This document shows, piece after piece, positions 6,395 through 15,600 of a stretch of DNA of 27,433 nt. The translations under genes and the position numbers were made by a program. The stretch is taken from assembly GCA_947632495.1 (NCBI GenBank), contig CANRPL010000012.1, positions 1 through 27,433 on the forward strand, in the 5' to 3' direction. The DNA comes from an uncultured Bacilli bacterium (GTDB lineage Bacteria > Bacillota_I > Bacilli_A > RF39 > UBA660). The notes beneath the pieces were generated by a model. That model did not search any database and was not told the DNA's origin. It saw only the letters and a list, made by a program, of their open reading frames with translations. Numbering within the stretch: the stretch's first letter is position 1; each line of letters starts with the position of its first letter.

Positions 6395-8698
6395 CTAGGA
6401 TAATTTTTTCCTAGAACTTCTTTTTTCTTTCTCATGAAATAAAAGATATATCAAAACTAAAGTTAAAGGTAACGGTATAATATATGGCATTGCATATCTA
6501 AAATAAGTATTAGCCGGACCTGCAACATTAGTTAAGATAAATGATAAAGCAATAAATATAAATGGTAAATATTTATACTGTTTCTTAACAATTAAAGCTA
6601 CGAATAAAAAGAAATAGATCCAACCAGTAAAGGCAATATTAACAAGCAAACCAACAACTGGCAAATATGGAAAATACTTACCATACGTTTTTAAAACATT
6701 ACGTGGGCCAGATAGACCATTATAGTGATAGTCAAATCCTGCTTTAGCCAATTTTTTATTATACTTATAATATAGATACCACATCGTCTTACCTGGGTAA
6801 AAATATCCATATGTATTAGCGACTGTCGCATCAATATAAACAACAGGCCTTTTAACTAACCCTTTACCCCATACTTTAAAATATTTAGCTAAATCCTCTT
6901 TCGTCGTATAAATGTTATATTCGTTTTTAACAGGGTCGGAAAGTCTTGGATCGTAGCGGTCTGCTAAAGTATCAAAGTTTAAAATCTTATCAATTACCTC
7001 TTTATCTTCATCGGTGAAATCATCAGGATATTCTTTAGCATAACGGGCTGTTTGTTGAAAAGGAATAGATAGTATTTCTCTAATACTCGTATTACTTATT
7101 CTAAAAGCTGGAAGCAATACTTTATTGTATCCAACATAACACATTATTATAGCGACTAAAATTGCTAAAATAGCGCGTCTTTTACCTTTCAACCAAATTA
7201 AAAGGAAAGGGAATGATAGCATAACAGTATAAATACCATTATTACGTGTTAAGACAACCATTAAGATAATAATGAATACCTCAATATATTTCTTCAAAGT
7301 TTGTTCATGTCGTATCAAATCATACATCTTGATACAATAAAGTAAAACAAAACAACAAAAAATCATATCTTTATTAGTTCCCATCGCATAAAACGGATAT
7401 GTTGGAGCTAATGCATAAATTGCTAAAACAATAAATAGTAAGATATTATTAGCGCCTTCTTTTTTCATATACGAAATAGAATATGATAGTGTTGTAATAA
7501 CAATAGTCATTTGAACAATCGTATAAAGAAATAAACCGAAGTTATCACTACCCATTATATGTCCTAATTTAAAACAGCCACCTAACAATAAAGTATGTAA
7601 GACTGGATTAAAGTTTGTAATAGTTACATTAGGATCAATTAAAATGACTGAATCCATATATCTTGTATGCATGCCCATTACTTCTTTAATCTGATTAGCT
7701 GGATCATAACCCATTATAGCTGGGTAGTAGCAAATAATATATGGCATGTAACAGATTAAAATAACGATAGCGCTAACAAGCATCGGATGTTTGTTAAAAG
7801 CATCAATAAATTTATTCTTAACTCTAATATCTTTAATTTTACCATTACACAAGAAATCATAAGCGATATTAATAGCTATAATAAATAGAAAATAGTATCC
7901 GATAAGCTTAATACATGAATAACCGAAATATGCAAGGTTACCAAATACTAAACTAGCATTTCCACTAACCGCGTAGCTATATCCAATTACCATAAATAAA
8001 CTAAACAATAGTGCCAATAAGCTAAATAAAATATTTTTTTTATATTTATAAAGATAATGTTGATAATATTTATATATACATATAAACACAATAACTGATA
8101 TAAAGAAGTTATTGTTTTCACCTTGATTGAAACTTTCCGTAAATTTAGTACCCACATTTACTTTAAATACTAAAACAATCGTCGTTATAAATGCTAAAGC
8201 AAGATATATAAGTGTATTATTTATCTTAATATTAGTCTTAATATTTAAATTGCTATCACTATCTTTAAACACAAATAGTTTTTGGGCAAAGTAATTGACA
8301 ACAAAAAGAATCATTTCTACGGGCATTTTGATAAACGTCGCAATTGGAAGAAATAAAATGGTCATATTAGCATCAAAATGACTAGCTAAAGCTTCAACCG
8401 TAAAACCACTTATAAGGGTTTGAATAATAACTAAAAGATAATATTTTATTAATGTTTTAGAGTCAGCTTTCCCACTATTATTTTGAAACACAGCATTACG
8501 ATTTAAAAGATAATTAACAAATGATGATATAACCCTAGCCATAATGGTAGCAATTAAAATAGCCGAAGCTATTTTATCATTTAAAAAAATTTTAAAAATG
8601 GTAAATAAAGTTATATCTAAAATAAAAGAGAAAGCAGCTACCATAATATATTTAATAAAGGTTATATTTTTAGCGATTAGCTTTTTTATGGTTGCCAT
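6395..8698 (-). CDS. GtrA-like domain fused to a DUF6020-like GT-C membrane protein
   Basis: A 767-residue polytopic membrane protein. Residues about 14-145 form a GtrA-like four-helix domain (ending in NYFAQKLFVFKD), the family thought to move polyprenyl-phosphate-linked sugars across the membrane. After more helices, residues about 305 to the end resemble the DUF6020 family of GT-C-type membrane proteins, with MGYDPANQ after the first helix (an acidic site in the external loop typical of GT-C enzymes), NPVLHTLLLGG, many helices and a large external loop (about 565-645). The end is Lys/Arg-rich. The ATG overlaps the DUF2304 gene by 29 bases and has a GGGGG ribosome site. With the GT2 gene upstream it probably makes, flips and uses a lipid-linked sugar to decorate a surface polymer; acceptor unknown. 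Confidence 0.75.
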   Translation of the reverse strand: MATIKKLIAKNITFIKYIMVAAFSFILDITLFTIFKIFLNDKIASAILIATIMARVISSFVNYLLNRNAVFQNNSGKADSKTLIKYYLLVIIQTLISGFTVEALASHFDANMTILFLPIATFIKMPVEMILFVVNYFAQKLFVFKDSDSNLNIKTNIKINNTLIYLALAFITTIVLVFKVNVGTKFTESFNQGENNNFFISVIVFICIYKYYQHYLYKYKKNILFSLLALLFSLFMVIGYSYAVSGNASLVFGNLAYFGYSCIKLIGYYFLFIIAINIAYDFLCNGKIKDIRVKNKFIDAFNKHPMLVSAIVILICYMPYIICYYPAIMGYDPANQIKEVMGMHTRYMDSVILIDPNVTITNFNPVLHTLLLGGCFKLGHIMGSDNFGLFLYTIVQMTIVITTLSYSISYMKKEGANNILLFIVLAIYALAPTYPFYAMGTNKDMIFCCFVLLYCIKMYDLIRHEQTLKKYIEVFIIILMVVLTRNNGIYTVMLSFPFLLIWLKGKRRAILAILVAIIMCYVGYNKVLLPAFRISNTSIREILSIPFQQTARYAKEYPDDFTDEDKEVIDKILNFDTLADRYDPRLSDPVKNEYNIYTTKEDLAKYFKVWGKGLVKRPVVYIDATVANTYGYFYPGKTMWYLYYKYNKKLAKAGFDYHYNGLSGPRNVLKTYGKYFPYLPVVGLLVNIAFTGWIYFFLFVALIVKKQYKYLPFIFIALSFILTNVAGPANTYFRYAMPYIIPLPLTLVLIYLLFHEKEKRSSRKKLS

Positions 8699-9041
8699 TC
8701 TCTAACCCCCTAACCTTATTTTCTAAAATACCTACTTCTTGACTCAATGTTGTAATTTGACTCTTTTGTTCAGCTACTAACATCGTTAAAAGAAGGATAA
8801 TACCTAAAACAATGATAAAGCCAAATAAGAAAATCATATTAGAAATCGTTTCAATACCCATCAAATCAGCAATAAAGCGTAAGATATCAGGTATAAAAAT
8901 AAGAACAATTAAAACAATATCTAGAAACCACCATAATAAAGCATGCTTAAAAAGCATTTCTTTTTTCTTAACAGCCCATAAAATAAATAGAAAGCCCAAA
9001 ATGCAAATAACCAATAATGAAATTGTTAAATTATTACTCAT
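8670..9041 (-). CDS. DUF2304 family membrane protein
   Basis: A 123-residue protein with three membrane helices (about 6-23, 33-52 and 66-92) and a C-terminal coiled-coil (QKSQITTLSQEVGILENKV). This is the DUF2304 layout, a family often found beside GT2 glycosyltransferases and thought to be an accessory or tether for polyprenyl-phosphate sugar synthases. The ATG at 9041 is preferred over a GTG at 9050 because AGGTG stands at good distance. It overlaps the GT2 gene by 8 bases and the GtrA fusion by 29, so the three genes form one coupled operon. Confidence 0.75.
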   Translation of the reverse strand: MSNNLTISLLVICILGFLFILWAVKKKEMLFKHALLWWFLDIVLIVLIFIPDILRFIADLMGIETISNMIFLFGFIIVLGIILLLTMLVAEQKSQITTLSQEVGILENKVRGLENGNHKKANR

Positions 9042-9765
9042 TTTTAGCACCTACTTTTCTTGTTGTAACACCAGCAATAATAATAGCAACACTTACCTTT
9101 ATCATATAGTATGCTGGCTTAAAAATATTGGTCGTAAGAGATGATACACCATCAGTACGTGGTTTCATTTTTACAGGTATTTCAGATACATGATATCCTT
9201 TTTTAATAATTTTAGTAATGGAATCAGGTTCTGGAAAGTCAGTAGGATAATCTTTAGCAAATTCTTCAATTACTTTAGTATTGCAAGCTCTAAAGCCACT
9301 GGTTGGATCATATATCTTCTTACCGGCTAATAATCTAATTAAAAAAGATAAAAAATTAATACCACATCTTCTTATAAAAGTTGATTTAAACTCACTTAAT
9401 TCTTTAACAAAGCGCGAACCGATAACAATATCATAACCAACTTCAATCTCTTTAATTAAATCTTTAATATATGTAGCGTCATGCTGACCATCTCCGTCAT
9501 ATTGAATAGCTACATCATAATGATTATAATGGGCATATTTATATCCTGTTTGAACAGCTCCACCAATACCTAAATTAACTGGTAGGTTGATAACATTGAA
9601 ATTGTTTTCTCGACATATTTCTTTGGTGTTATCAACAGATCCATCATTGACAATAACATAATCTAAAGTATACTTCCCCTCTAATTTAGCATCTTTTAAA
9701 CTATTTACCGTTCTTATAATATTTAAAGATTCATTATAGGCTGGAATAATTACTAAAATTTTCAT
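9034..9765 (-). CDS. GT2 glycosyltransferase, polyprenyl-phosphate sugar synthase type
   Basis: A 243-residue GT-A enzyme of the dolichyl/undecaprenyl-phosphate mannose or glucose synthase group. It has IIPAYNES near residue 7, VNDGS at 39-43, the DGDGQH metal/acceptor motif with the DxD at 90-92, the GSRFV region, and DPTSGFRA at about 153-160. A hydrophobic helix lies near the C-terminus (YYMIKVSVAIIIAGV). It transfers a sugar from a nucleotide donor to a lipid phosphate on the inner membrane face. A GAGGAG site stands 11 bases before the ATG at 9765 and 5 bases before a TTG at 9771, so either start is possible, and the TTG adds two residues. The promoter at 9814-9842 drives it. Confidence 0.88.
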   Translation of the reverse strand: MKILVIIPAYNESLNIIRTVNSLKDAKLEGKYTLDYVIVNDGSVDNTKEICRENNFNVINLPVNLGIGGAVQTGYKYAHYNHYDVAIQYDGDGQHDATYIKDLIKEIEVGYDIVIGSRFVKELSEFKSTFIRRCGINFLSFLIRLLAGKKIYDPTSGFRACNTKVIEEFAKDYPTDFPEPDSITKIIKKGYHVSEIPVKMKPRTDGVSSLTTNIFKPAYYMIKVSVAIIIAGVTTRKVGAKNE

Positions 9766-9813
9766 ATACAATATAACTCCTCTTACAAAACAATTCCTTT
9801 TTTTACCTCTACT

Positions 9814-9842
9814 ATTATACCATCATTTATGCTTTTTGCAAA
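9814..9842 (-). promoter_or_regulatory. Promoter of the glycan operon
   Basis: On the minus strand TTTGCA (9837-9842) and a perfect TATAAT (9814-9819) are separated by 17 bases. The glycosyltransferase start lies about 50 bases downstream. Confidence 0.65.
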
Positions 9843-9844
9843 TT

Positions 9845-9879
9845 AAAAAGGCACATTCAAAAACCATTGATATGCCTTT
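9845..9879 (-). terminator. Terminator of htrA
   Basis: On the minus strand AAAGGCA pairs with TGCCTTT (9873-9879 / 9847-9853) and is followed by a T-run. It begins at the htrA stop codon and overlaps the -35 side of the next promoter. Confidence 0.65.
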
Positions 9880-10870
9880 AATTTAACTTAATCTTAACAT
9901 CATTTTCTTGTTGATTATGAAGATAAGAAATTTTTACCATATCACCGATTTCATGCTTATATAATAAGTATCGAAAATGAACAACATCTCTTACTTCTAC
10001 ATCATCTATTTTAGTGATAATATCCCCTTTATGAAAATCGCTACTAATATTTTCATATTTTATATTAGTAATCATAATACCATTATCAGCATCAACTAAT
10101 TCTAAACCTAAATATGGCCTTTGAATTTGTTTCCCTTGTTCTAATCTATCTGTATAAAGTAGAACTTCTTCAATCGGTATAGCAAAACCCATACCCTCTA
10201 TTTCATTTTGTACCAATTTTAAAGAATTAATACCAATTACTTCACCATTAATATTGACTAATGGTCCTCCACTATTACCAGGATTAATAGCAGCGTCGGT
10301 TTGTAAGACATTGATAATATATTCTTCCTCACCAATATACATATTAACTTCACGATTAAGTCCTGAAATAATGCCTTTAGTTACAGTACCTAGATACTTA
10401 ATTCCTTCCGGTGAACCTACGGTAAAAACCGTATCTCCCACATTGATGGTTGAACTATCACCTAAAGTCGCTACAGCAGAGGCTTTTTCTTTGGCGATAC
10501 GAATAACTGCTAAATCGGTTAATTCATCACTACCAAGTAAAATAGCATCCGATTCTTGTAAATTTGATGACACAACCATTATTTGATCACTATCACTAAT
10601 AACATGATTATTAGTTAAAATATAGCCATACTGATCATCGGTTTTATAGATAAAGCCTGAACCGATACTACTTTCACCACTAAAACGGTAAGCCTCAATT
10701 AAAACGACAGCATCATAAACCTTATTAATGGCTTTTTTAATGCTGTCTTCTTCTACAATATTTATTTGTTTTATAACTTGATTACTACGTTCACTTTTAG
10801 AATCATAATTAATATACCCTACTAATACTACTGAAATAATAAATAAGCCTATAAAGTTAAGGTATTTTAT
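9878..10870 (-). CDS. htrA: HtrA/DegP-type membrane-anchored serine protease, apparent ATA start
   Basis: The full reading frame gives 330 residues: an N-terminal membrane anchor (about 3-19, NFIGLFIISVVLVGYI), a trypsin-like domain with a complete triad (His89 in TNNHV, Asp119 in TDLAV, Ser200 in GNSGGP), and one C-terminal PDZ domain (about 251-325). Length and order fit the HtrA quality-control family. The frame from the preceding in-frame stop to the ATG at 10579 contains no ATG, GTG or TTG. The ATG at 10579 would delete the anchor and the catalytic His. An AGGAG site overlapping the stop of the upstream Abi gene stands 8 bases before an ATA codon at 10868-10870, which directly precedes KYLNF. 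I therefore place the start there, as a rare non-AUG start or a sequencing error of ATG. Confidence 0.8.
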   Translation of the reverse strand: MKYLNFIGLFIISVVLVGYINYDSKSERSNQVIKQINIVEEDSIKKAINKVYDAVVLIEAYRFSGESSIGSGFIYKTDDQYGYILTNNHVISDSDQIMVVSSNLQESDAILLGSDELTDLAVIRIAKEKASAVATLGDSSTINVGDTVFTVGSPEGIKYLGTVTKGIISGLNREVNMYIGEEEYIINVLQTDAAINPGNSGGPLVNINGEVIGINSLKLVQNEIEGMGFAIPIEEVLLYTDRLEQGKQIQRPYLGLELVDADNGIMITNIKYENISSDFHKGDIITKIDDVEVRDVVHFRYLLYKHEIGDMVKISYLHNQQENDVKIKLN

Positions 10871-10881
10871 ATCATCATCTC

Positions 10882-11811
10882 CTAGTCATCGTAAGCAATC
10901 AAACGCCAATTAGGTGGAAATCCTATCTGTTCCAGAATTTGATCAACTTTAACCGTTTTTAGTCGACCACCTAACAAGTCAATTTCATAAGAAATTTCAT
11001 TCATTAAATTGCGAAATTCTCTTTCATCTAACATAAACTTCAAAATGATAATAACGGAAAATAAATCATTCTTACCATAAATATATTCATCTTCTTTTTT
11101 AGGTATTTCTAATTTTTCATGATATTTATTATCTGGTATCACACGTTGTGTACGATGATCATATAATATTTCCTCATGAGCACATAAATTACGGTAATTA
11201 GATAAAATATTTAAATAGATAGCAAGAGTTGATGGATCCGTCTTATAAAAATTACTAATTGAATTTTGATCCTCTTCTTTTAAAATTGTGTATAATTCAG
11301 AGACAATACCAAAAGATAAGACTTTAACTAAAATCCATAGTGGTATATATCCATAATTACTTAAATAGTGTAACGTCGCAGCATGTTGTTTACCATTAAC
11401 TCTAATTTGGCGACGCATTTTATCAAGAATATCATGAACTTGTCTAACCTTCATAGGGTTTTGTGTAAAATTCTCGGCATTTAAATAATCTTTTTCTTTA
11501 AAACCATATTTTTTAGATAACTCATAACTGATTAATGATTTAACATTATTTTCTACAATCAAAATATGTTTAAAGAAAATATTACGCATGTTACGATCAA
11601 AGGTAAACATGGAATATAGCTCTTCAAAAGTAGTACCCGTTATATATTTATTCTCATGATGCATAAATAAATGACGATAACCACTAATAAAGAAGTAATT
11701 CTCGCGCAATAAGATATCTTTAGTAAAGGCTTCATCATTAATTACTAAACCTTTAGAACGTAGTATTTCAATCTGCTCATCTAAAGTTTTAAATACCTTA
11801 TCTGCACTCAT
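10882..11811 (-). CDS. Abi_2 (AbiD/AbiF) family HEPN protein
   Basis: A 309-residue protein of the abortive-infection Abi_2 family. It has an N-terminal ENYFFISGYRHLF motif (37-49), FDRNMRNIFFKH (71-82), the HEPN ribonuclease signature RNLCAH (Arg207-x4-His212), and a C-terminal GFPPNW. HEPN domains with R-x(4-6)-H commonly cleave RNA; related Abi proteins block phage growth by stopping host translation or replication. It has its own extended -10 promoter and AAGGTGAT ribosome site. Its TAG stop is part of the AGGAG site of htrA, so the two are coupled. No signal peptide; cytoplasmic. Many chromosomal Abi_2 proteins have untested roles, so anti-phage activity is inferred from the family. Confidence 0.85.
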   Translation of the reverse strand: MSADKVFKTLDEQIEILRSKGLVINDEAFTKDILLRENYFFISGYRHLFMHHENKYITGTTFEELYSMFTFDRNMRNIFFKHILIVENNVKSLISYELSKKYGFKEKDYLNAENFTQNPMKVRQVHDILDKMRRQIRVNGKQHAATLHYLSNYGYIPLWILVKVLSFGIVSELYTILKEEDQNSISNFYKTDPSTLAIYLNILSNYRNLCAHEEILYDHRTQRVIPDNKYHEKLEIPKKEDEYIYGKNDLFSVIIILKFMLDEREFRNLMNEISYEIDLLGGRLKTVKVDQILEQIGFPPNWRLIAYDD

Positions 11812-11827
11812 ACTATCACCTTATAAA

Positions 11828-11836
11828 ATTATACCA
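11828..11836 (-). promoter_or_regulatory. Extended -10 promoter of abi-htrA
   Basis: The minus strand reads TGGTATAAT, a perfect -10 with TGn, about 16 bases before the abi start codon. No clear -35. Confidence 0.55.
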
Positions 11837-11868
11837 TAAAAGTTAACAAAATAATATGATTACCTAGT

Positions 11869-12513
11869 TTATTGATAATATTTGACAACGCCCTTTACTA
11901 TTTTCTGAACTAACGCTTCCCTTTTGCTATCACTTAATAAATCTTGACGGTCAGAAGAATTAGAAATAAAACCTAACTCAATTAAAACGCCAGGAATCGT
12001 TATACGCTTATACATGTATTTGTCACTTATCTCTTTTATCTCACGATTACATGACATTGCCTCCTTTATTTTCACAGCTATCTTTTCGTTTTCAGAATTG
12101 ATATCATCATAAAAAATTTGAGCGCCATACCACTTTGATGACGTTGTCGCATTCAAATGTAAAGACAAATACATATCAGCTTTACTATCATTAATTACTT
12201 TGGCACGATTAGATAAATCACTCTGCTTACGAAAATAGGCACCATTATTACTTAAATCATAATCATCATAACGTGTCATATAAACAGTTGCGCCCTTATT
12301 TTCTAACTCACTCATCAATAAGTAGCTTATTTCTAAATTAATATCTTTTTCTAAAATATCTTTATATTTAGCTCCGCTATCGACACCACCATGACCGGGA
12401 TCTAAATAGATAACTTTATCCTTTAATGGCAAGGAATAACTACCAACTTTAATAAAACTAAAACTACAGATACATATAACTAATAAAACATAGTAATATT
12501 TAAGTTTAACCAT
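11869..12513 (-). CDS. cwlD: CwlD-like N-acetylmuramoyl-L-alanine amidase
   Basis: A 214-residue exported Amidase_3 enzyme. Residues 8-24 form a signal anchor. The zinc ligands are present (His41 in DPGHGG, Glu55 in LEKDINLEIS, His119 in LSLHLNA), as is the catalytic Glu179 (GVLIELGF). The flow from LPLKDKVIYLDPGHGG through HLNATTSSKWYGAQIFY to IPGVLIELGFISN closely follows Bacillus CwlD, which removes peptide side chains from cortex peptidoglycan before muramic delta-lactam is made. CwlD suggests a sporulation pathway, though the same fold can serve vegetative wall turnover. I see no ribosome site; instead TATAAT directly abuts the ATG, so the start or the promoter reading is uncertain. Confidence 0.78.
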   Translation of the reverse strand: MVKLKYYYVLLVICICSFSFIKVGSYSLPLKDKVIYLDPGHGGVDSGAKYKDILEKDINLEISYLLMSELENKGATVYMTRYDDYDLSNNGAYFRKQSDLSNRAKVINDSKADMYLSLHLNATTSSKWYGAQIFYDDINSENEKIAVKIKEAMSCNREIKEISDKYMYKRITIPGVLIELGFISNSSDRQDLLSDSKREALVQKIVKGVVKYYQ

Positions 12514-12593
12514 ATTATATTTTATGATTAAACAAATTAAAAAATATCAGTCTAAAACGAATATTTTGATTGTGCTGTAAATAGTGTTGGTTA

Positions 12594-12634
12594 GAAAAAA
12601 AGACTGTTTTCAAATTTTCATTTGTCAACAGTCT
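12594..12634 (-). terminator. Strong terminator of the adhesin gene
   Basis: On the minus strand AGACTGTT-GA-CAAAT-GAAA-ATTTG-AA-AACAGTCT is followed by seven T: a two-part stem and T-run, eight bases after the adhesin stop. Its inner 18 bases recur inverted at 20112-20129. Confidence 0.85.
12613..12630 (-). repeat. 18-bp repeat copy downstream of the adhesin
   Basis: Reads TGTTGACAAATGAAAATT on the minus strand; the same 18 bases lie at 20112-20129 on the plus strand, so inverted copies bracket the adhesin gene and its switch. Confidence 0.6.
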
Positions 12635-12641
12635 AAATGGA

Positions 12642-15600
12642 CTAATTATTAGTTCCTTTTCTACGTAAATAGCTTGCGCCTAAAACTATCATTAATAGAG
12701 TAAAAGCAAAAATTATTACGTCTTTATAAACATTGTCTAAAGTGTTTGGAATATTTAAATTTCGTTCATTCGTAAACTCAACTTCTTTATTCTCGTCCAT
12801 AACTCCAGTATTATCTTCAATGGTTGTCTTATGACTATCCTGATTAGCATTTTTTACACTAACATCATAAACTGTGCCATATGGTAAATCTTTGATAGTA
12901 CCACTAGTTTCACCTTTTAACTTTAAATGACCAGTAAAACTTCCATCATCATTTGGGGTCAATGGAAAAATATGACTAACACCCTCATCATCAACCCAAA
13001 TATAACTATCATCTAGTGTTCCATCGGGATTTGGAGTTAATGTTACATCTACCTCCCATTCAATAGATGGATCAGGATTATTACCTTTAAGATGTGATTC
13101 AATTTTTAAATCATGCTTTGAATATTTTGTATTAGTAAATGCTACAGTTACATCATTATTTAATAGGCCAGTTGGTTGATTGGATATAGTCTCATATCCA
13201 TTTATATTAGCTTCTACTTCTTTAATTTGATAACCAGTACCTTCTGGTAGATTATTAATAATTATCTTTTCTTGATCTTTTAAAGTTAACTGTCCTTCAT
13301 AATGATCTGAAATTTTAGTTAAAAGAAGTTTACCGCTAGTTGTGTTACCCAAAGCATCTGTCTTAACATATGGATATTCATTTTCTAAATCTTTAATGGC
13401 TGTCGAAGTTAAAATAATATTAAAAGTCCAATCCTTTGCTTTATCACCCAAATTTCCTTTAACGTTCTTAAGAATTGTTAATTCAAATTTAGATAACTTG
13501 GTGTTGGTAAAGATAATAGGCTTAATATCGGATGTTAATATGCCATCACTATTACTAGATATAGTGGTAATATACTCATCTTTATTAGCTTCTATCTCCT
13601 CAATTTGATAATGAGTGTTCTCTGGTAATCCTTTAATAGTAACAACATCACCGCTCTTTAATTTTAAGGTTCCCTTATAATTGCCATCATCATCACGTAC
13701 TAAACCAATATATCCGGATTCAATACCACTTACAAGATAAACATCAAGTAAAGTTTCGCCAGCTTCTGGTGTTAATATTACATTAAACGTCCACATTTTT
13801 TGAATATCACCAGCTCCACCGTTAACAACTTTGCCAAATGATAAATCATATTTCATTGCTTTATGGTTTACAAATTTAACGCTTTTAGATATTGCTTTTT
13901 CCAATACACCACTAGATTCACCAAATATTTTTGTATCATAGCCATCCTGATTAGCTTCTTCTTCTATAACTTCGTACCTAGTTCCTTCTGGTAAATCATT
14001 AATAGTTAAAGATTCACCATTTTTTAACTTAATAATAGCTTTACCTTTAGTATTACTTTCTTTTTCAATAGTTATAACATTTTCAGACATTTCCACAGTT
14101 TGACCTGTTGTATTACCTTTTTGAATTGGATAACTATCTAATAGTGTTACACCTTCTTTGGATATTAAAGTAACTGCAAAAGTCCACTCTTTTTCTTTAT
14201 CGCCAGCTCCACCAGTTACTTCTTTAGATATGGTTAAATTATGTTGTGATAATTTAACATTATTAAAATTAATGTATGGTGTAGGTTTGCCATAAGTCAG
14301 CATACCCTCATTATCACCAGTTACAATAGTAGTATAACCATCTTGATTGGCTTCTTCCTCTGTAACTTTATACCTGGTTCCTTCTGGTAAGTCTTTGATA
14401 GTAATACTTTGACCACTCTTTAAGGTTACTGTTCCAGTATAAGTACTATCACTGTTTTTAGTTAAACTAATTTCTCCATTCTTGCTTCCATCATAATGGT
14501 ATGAGTTATTTAAAGATACATCTAAATTAGGAGTTAATTTAACTATAAAAGACCATTCTTTACTAGAATCTGCCCAATCACCAGTTACTTCTTTAGATAT
14601 AGTTAAATCATGCTTTGATAATTTACGATTTGTATATTTAATGGCCACATCATCATTCATGATTCCACTTGGATTGCCTGTTATAAATGTCTGATAATCG
14701 TTCGTATTAGCTTCAACTTCTTCAATTTCATAATTGGTTCGTTCTGGAATATTTTTGATTGTTATACTCTCATTATGCCTTAAAGTTATTTCACCCGTAT
14801 ATTGGCCATTTTTTTCCGTTAATTCTAAAGTACCACCATCATATGGATAACTTTTATCAAAGATAACATCTTCAGCTGGCGTAAAAATAATTTTAAACTT
14901 CCAATCTTTAGTTTTATCACCAGCACTACCAGTTACTTCTTTGGATATTGTAAGATTGTGACGATCATATTTAATATTTGTAAATTTCACTTCATATTGA
15001 CCAGCATCTGTTAAAATACCACTATCATTTTTAGCTAGACTAATATATTCATCTTGATTAGCCTCTAATTCTTTTATCTCATATTCAGTATTTTCAGGTA
15101 AACCTTTAATAGTAATTTTATCATTATGTTTTAAGGATACTTTTCCTATATAATGACCATCTTTAGATGTTAGCTCTAAAGTACCATTTTTACTGCCAGT
15201 ATAAACATAGCTATCCAAAAGGGAGTTTCCTTCTTTTGGAGTAAGCATTACTTCAAAAGTCCATTCTTTTTCTTTATCGCCTAGTGAGCCTTGTACCTCT
15301 TTTTCAATTATTAAATCATTAATAGCTTGTTTGCTATTTTCAAAATTAACTTCATTTCTTTCAGATAATAAAGAGCTTTCATTATTAGTAGCAATCGTTT
15401 TATAACCATTACTATTAGCCTCGCGCTCCTGAATATTATAGGTAGTTTGCTCCGGTAAATTTTTAATGACAATAGTCTCACCATGCTTAACTGATAATTG
15501 AGCTGTATATGTATTATCGATTACATGATTGAATGTCAACTTTCCACCAGGTCTTTTGGTAATACCATCCACTATCTCATAATCATAATCATAATTATTA

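Noticed and set aside
9878..10579. A shorter htrA starting at the ATG at 10579
   Set aside because: It would lack the anchor and the catalytic His, while conserved coding continues upstream in the same frame.
12517..12560. AT-rich weak hairpin between cwlD and the adhesin terminator as a separate regulatory element
   Set aside because: The stem is short and interrupted; the strong terminator at 12594-12634 explains the end of the adhesin transcript.
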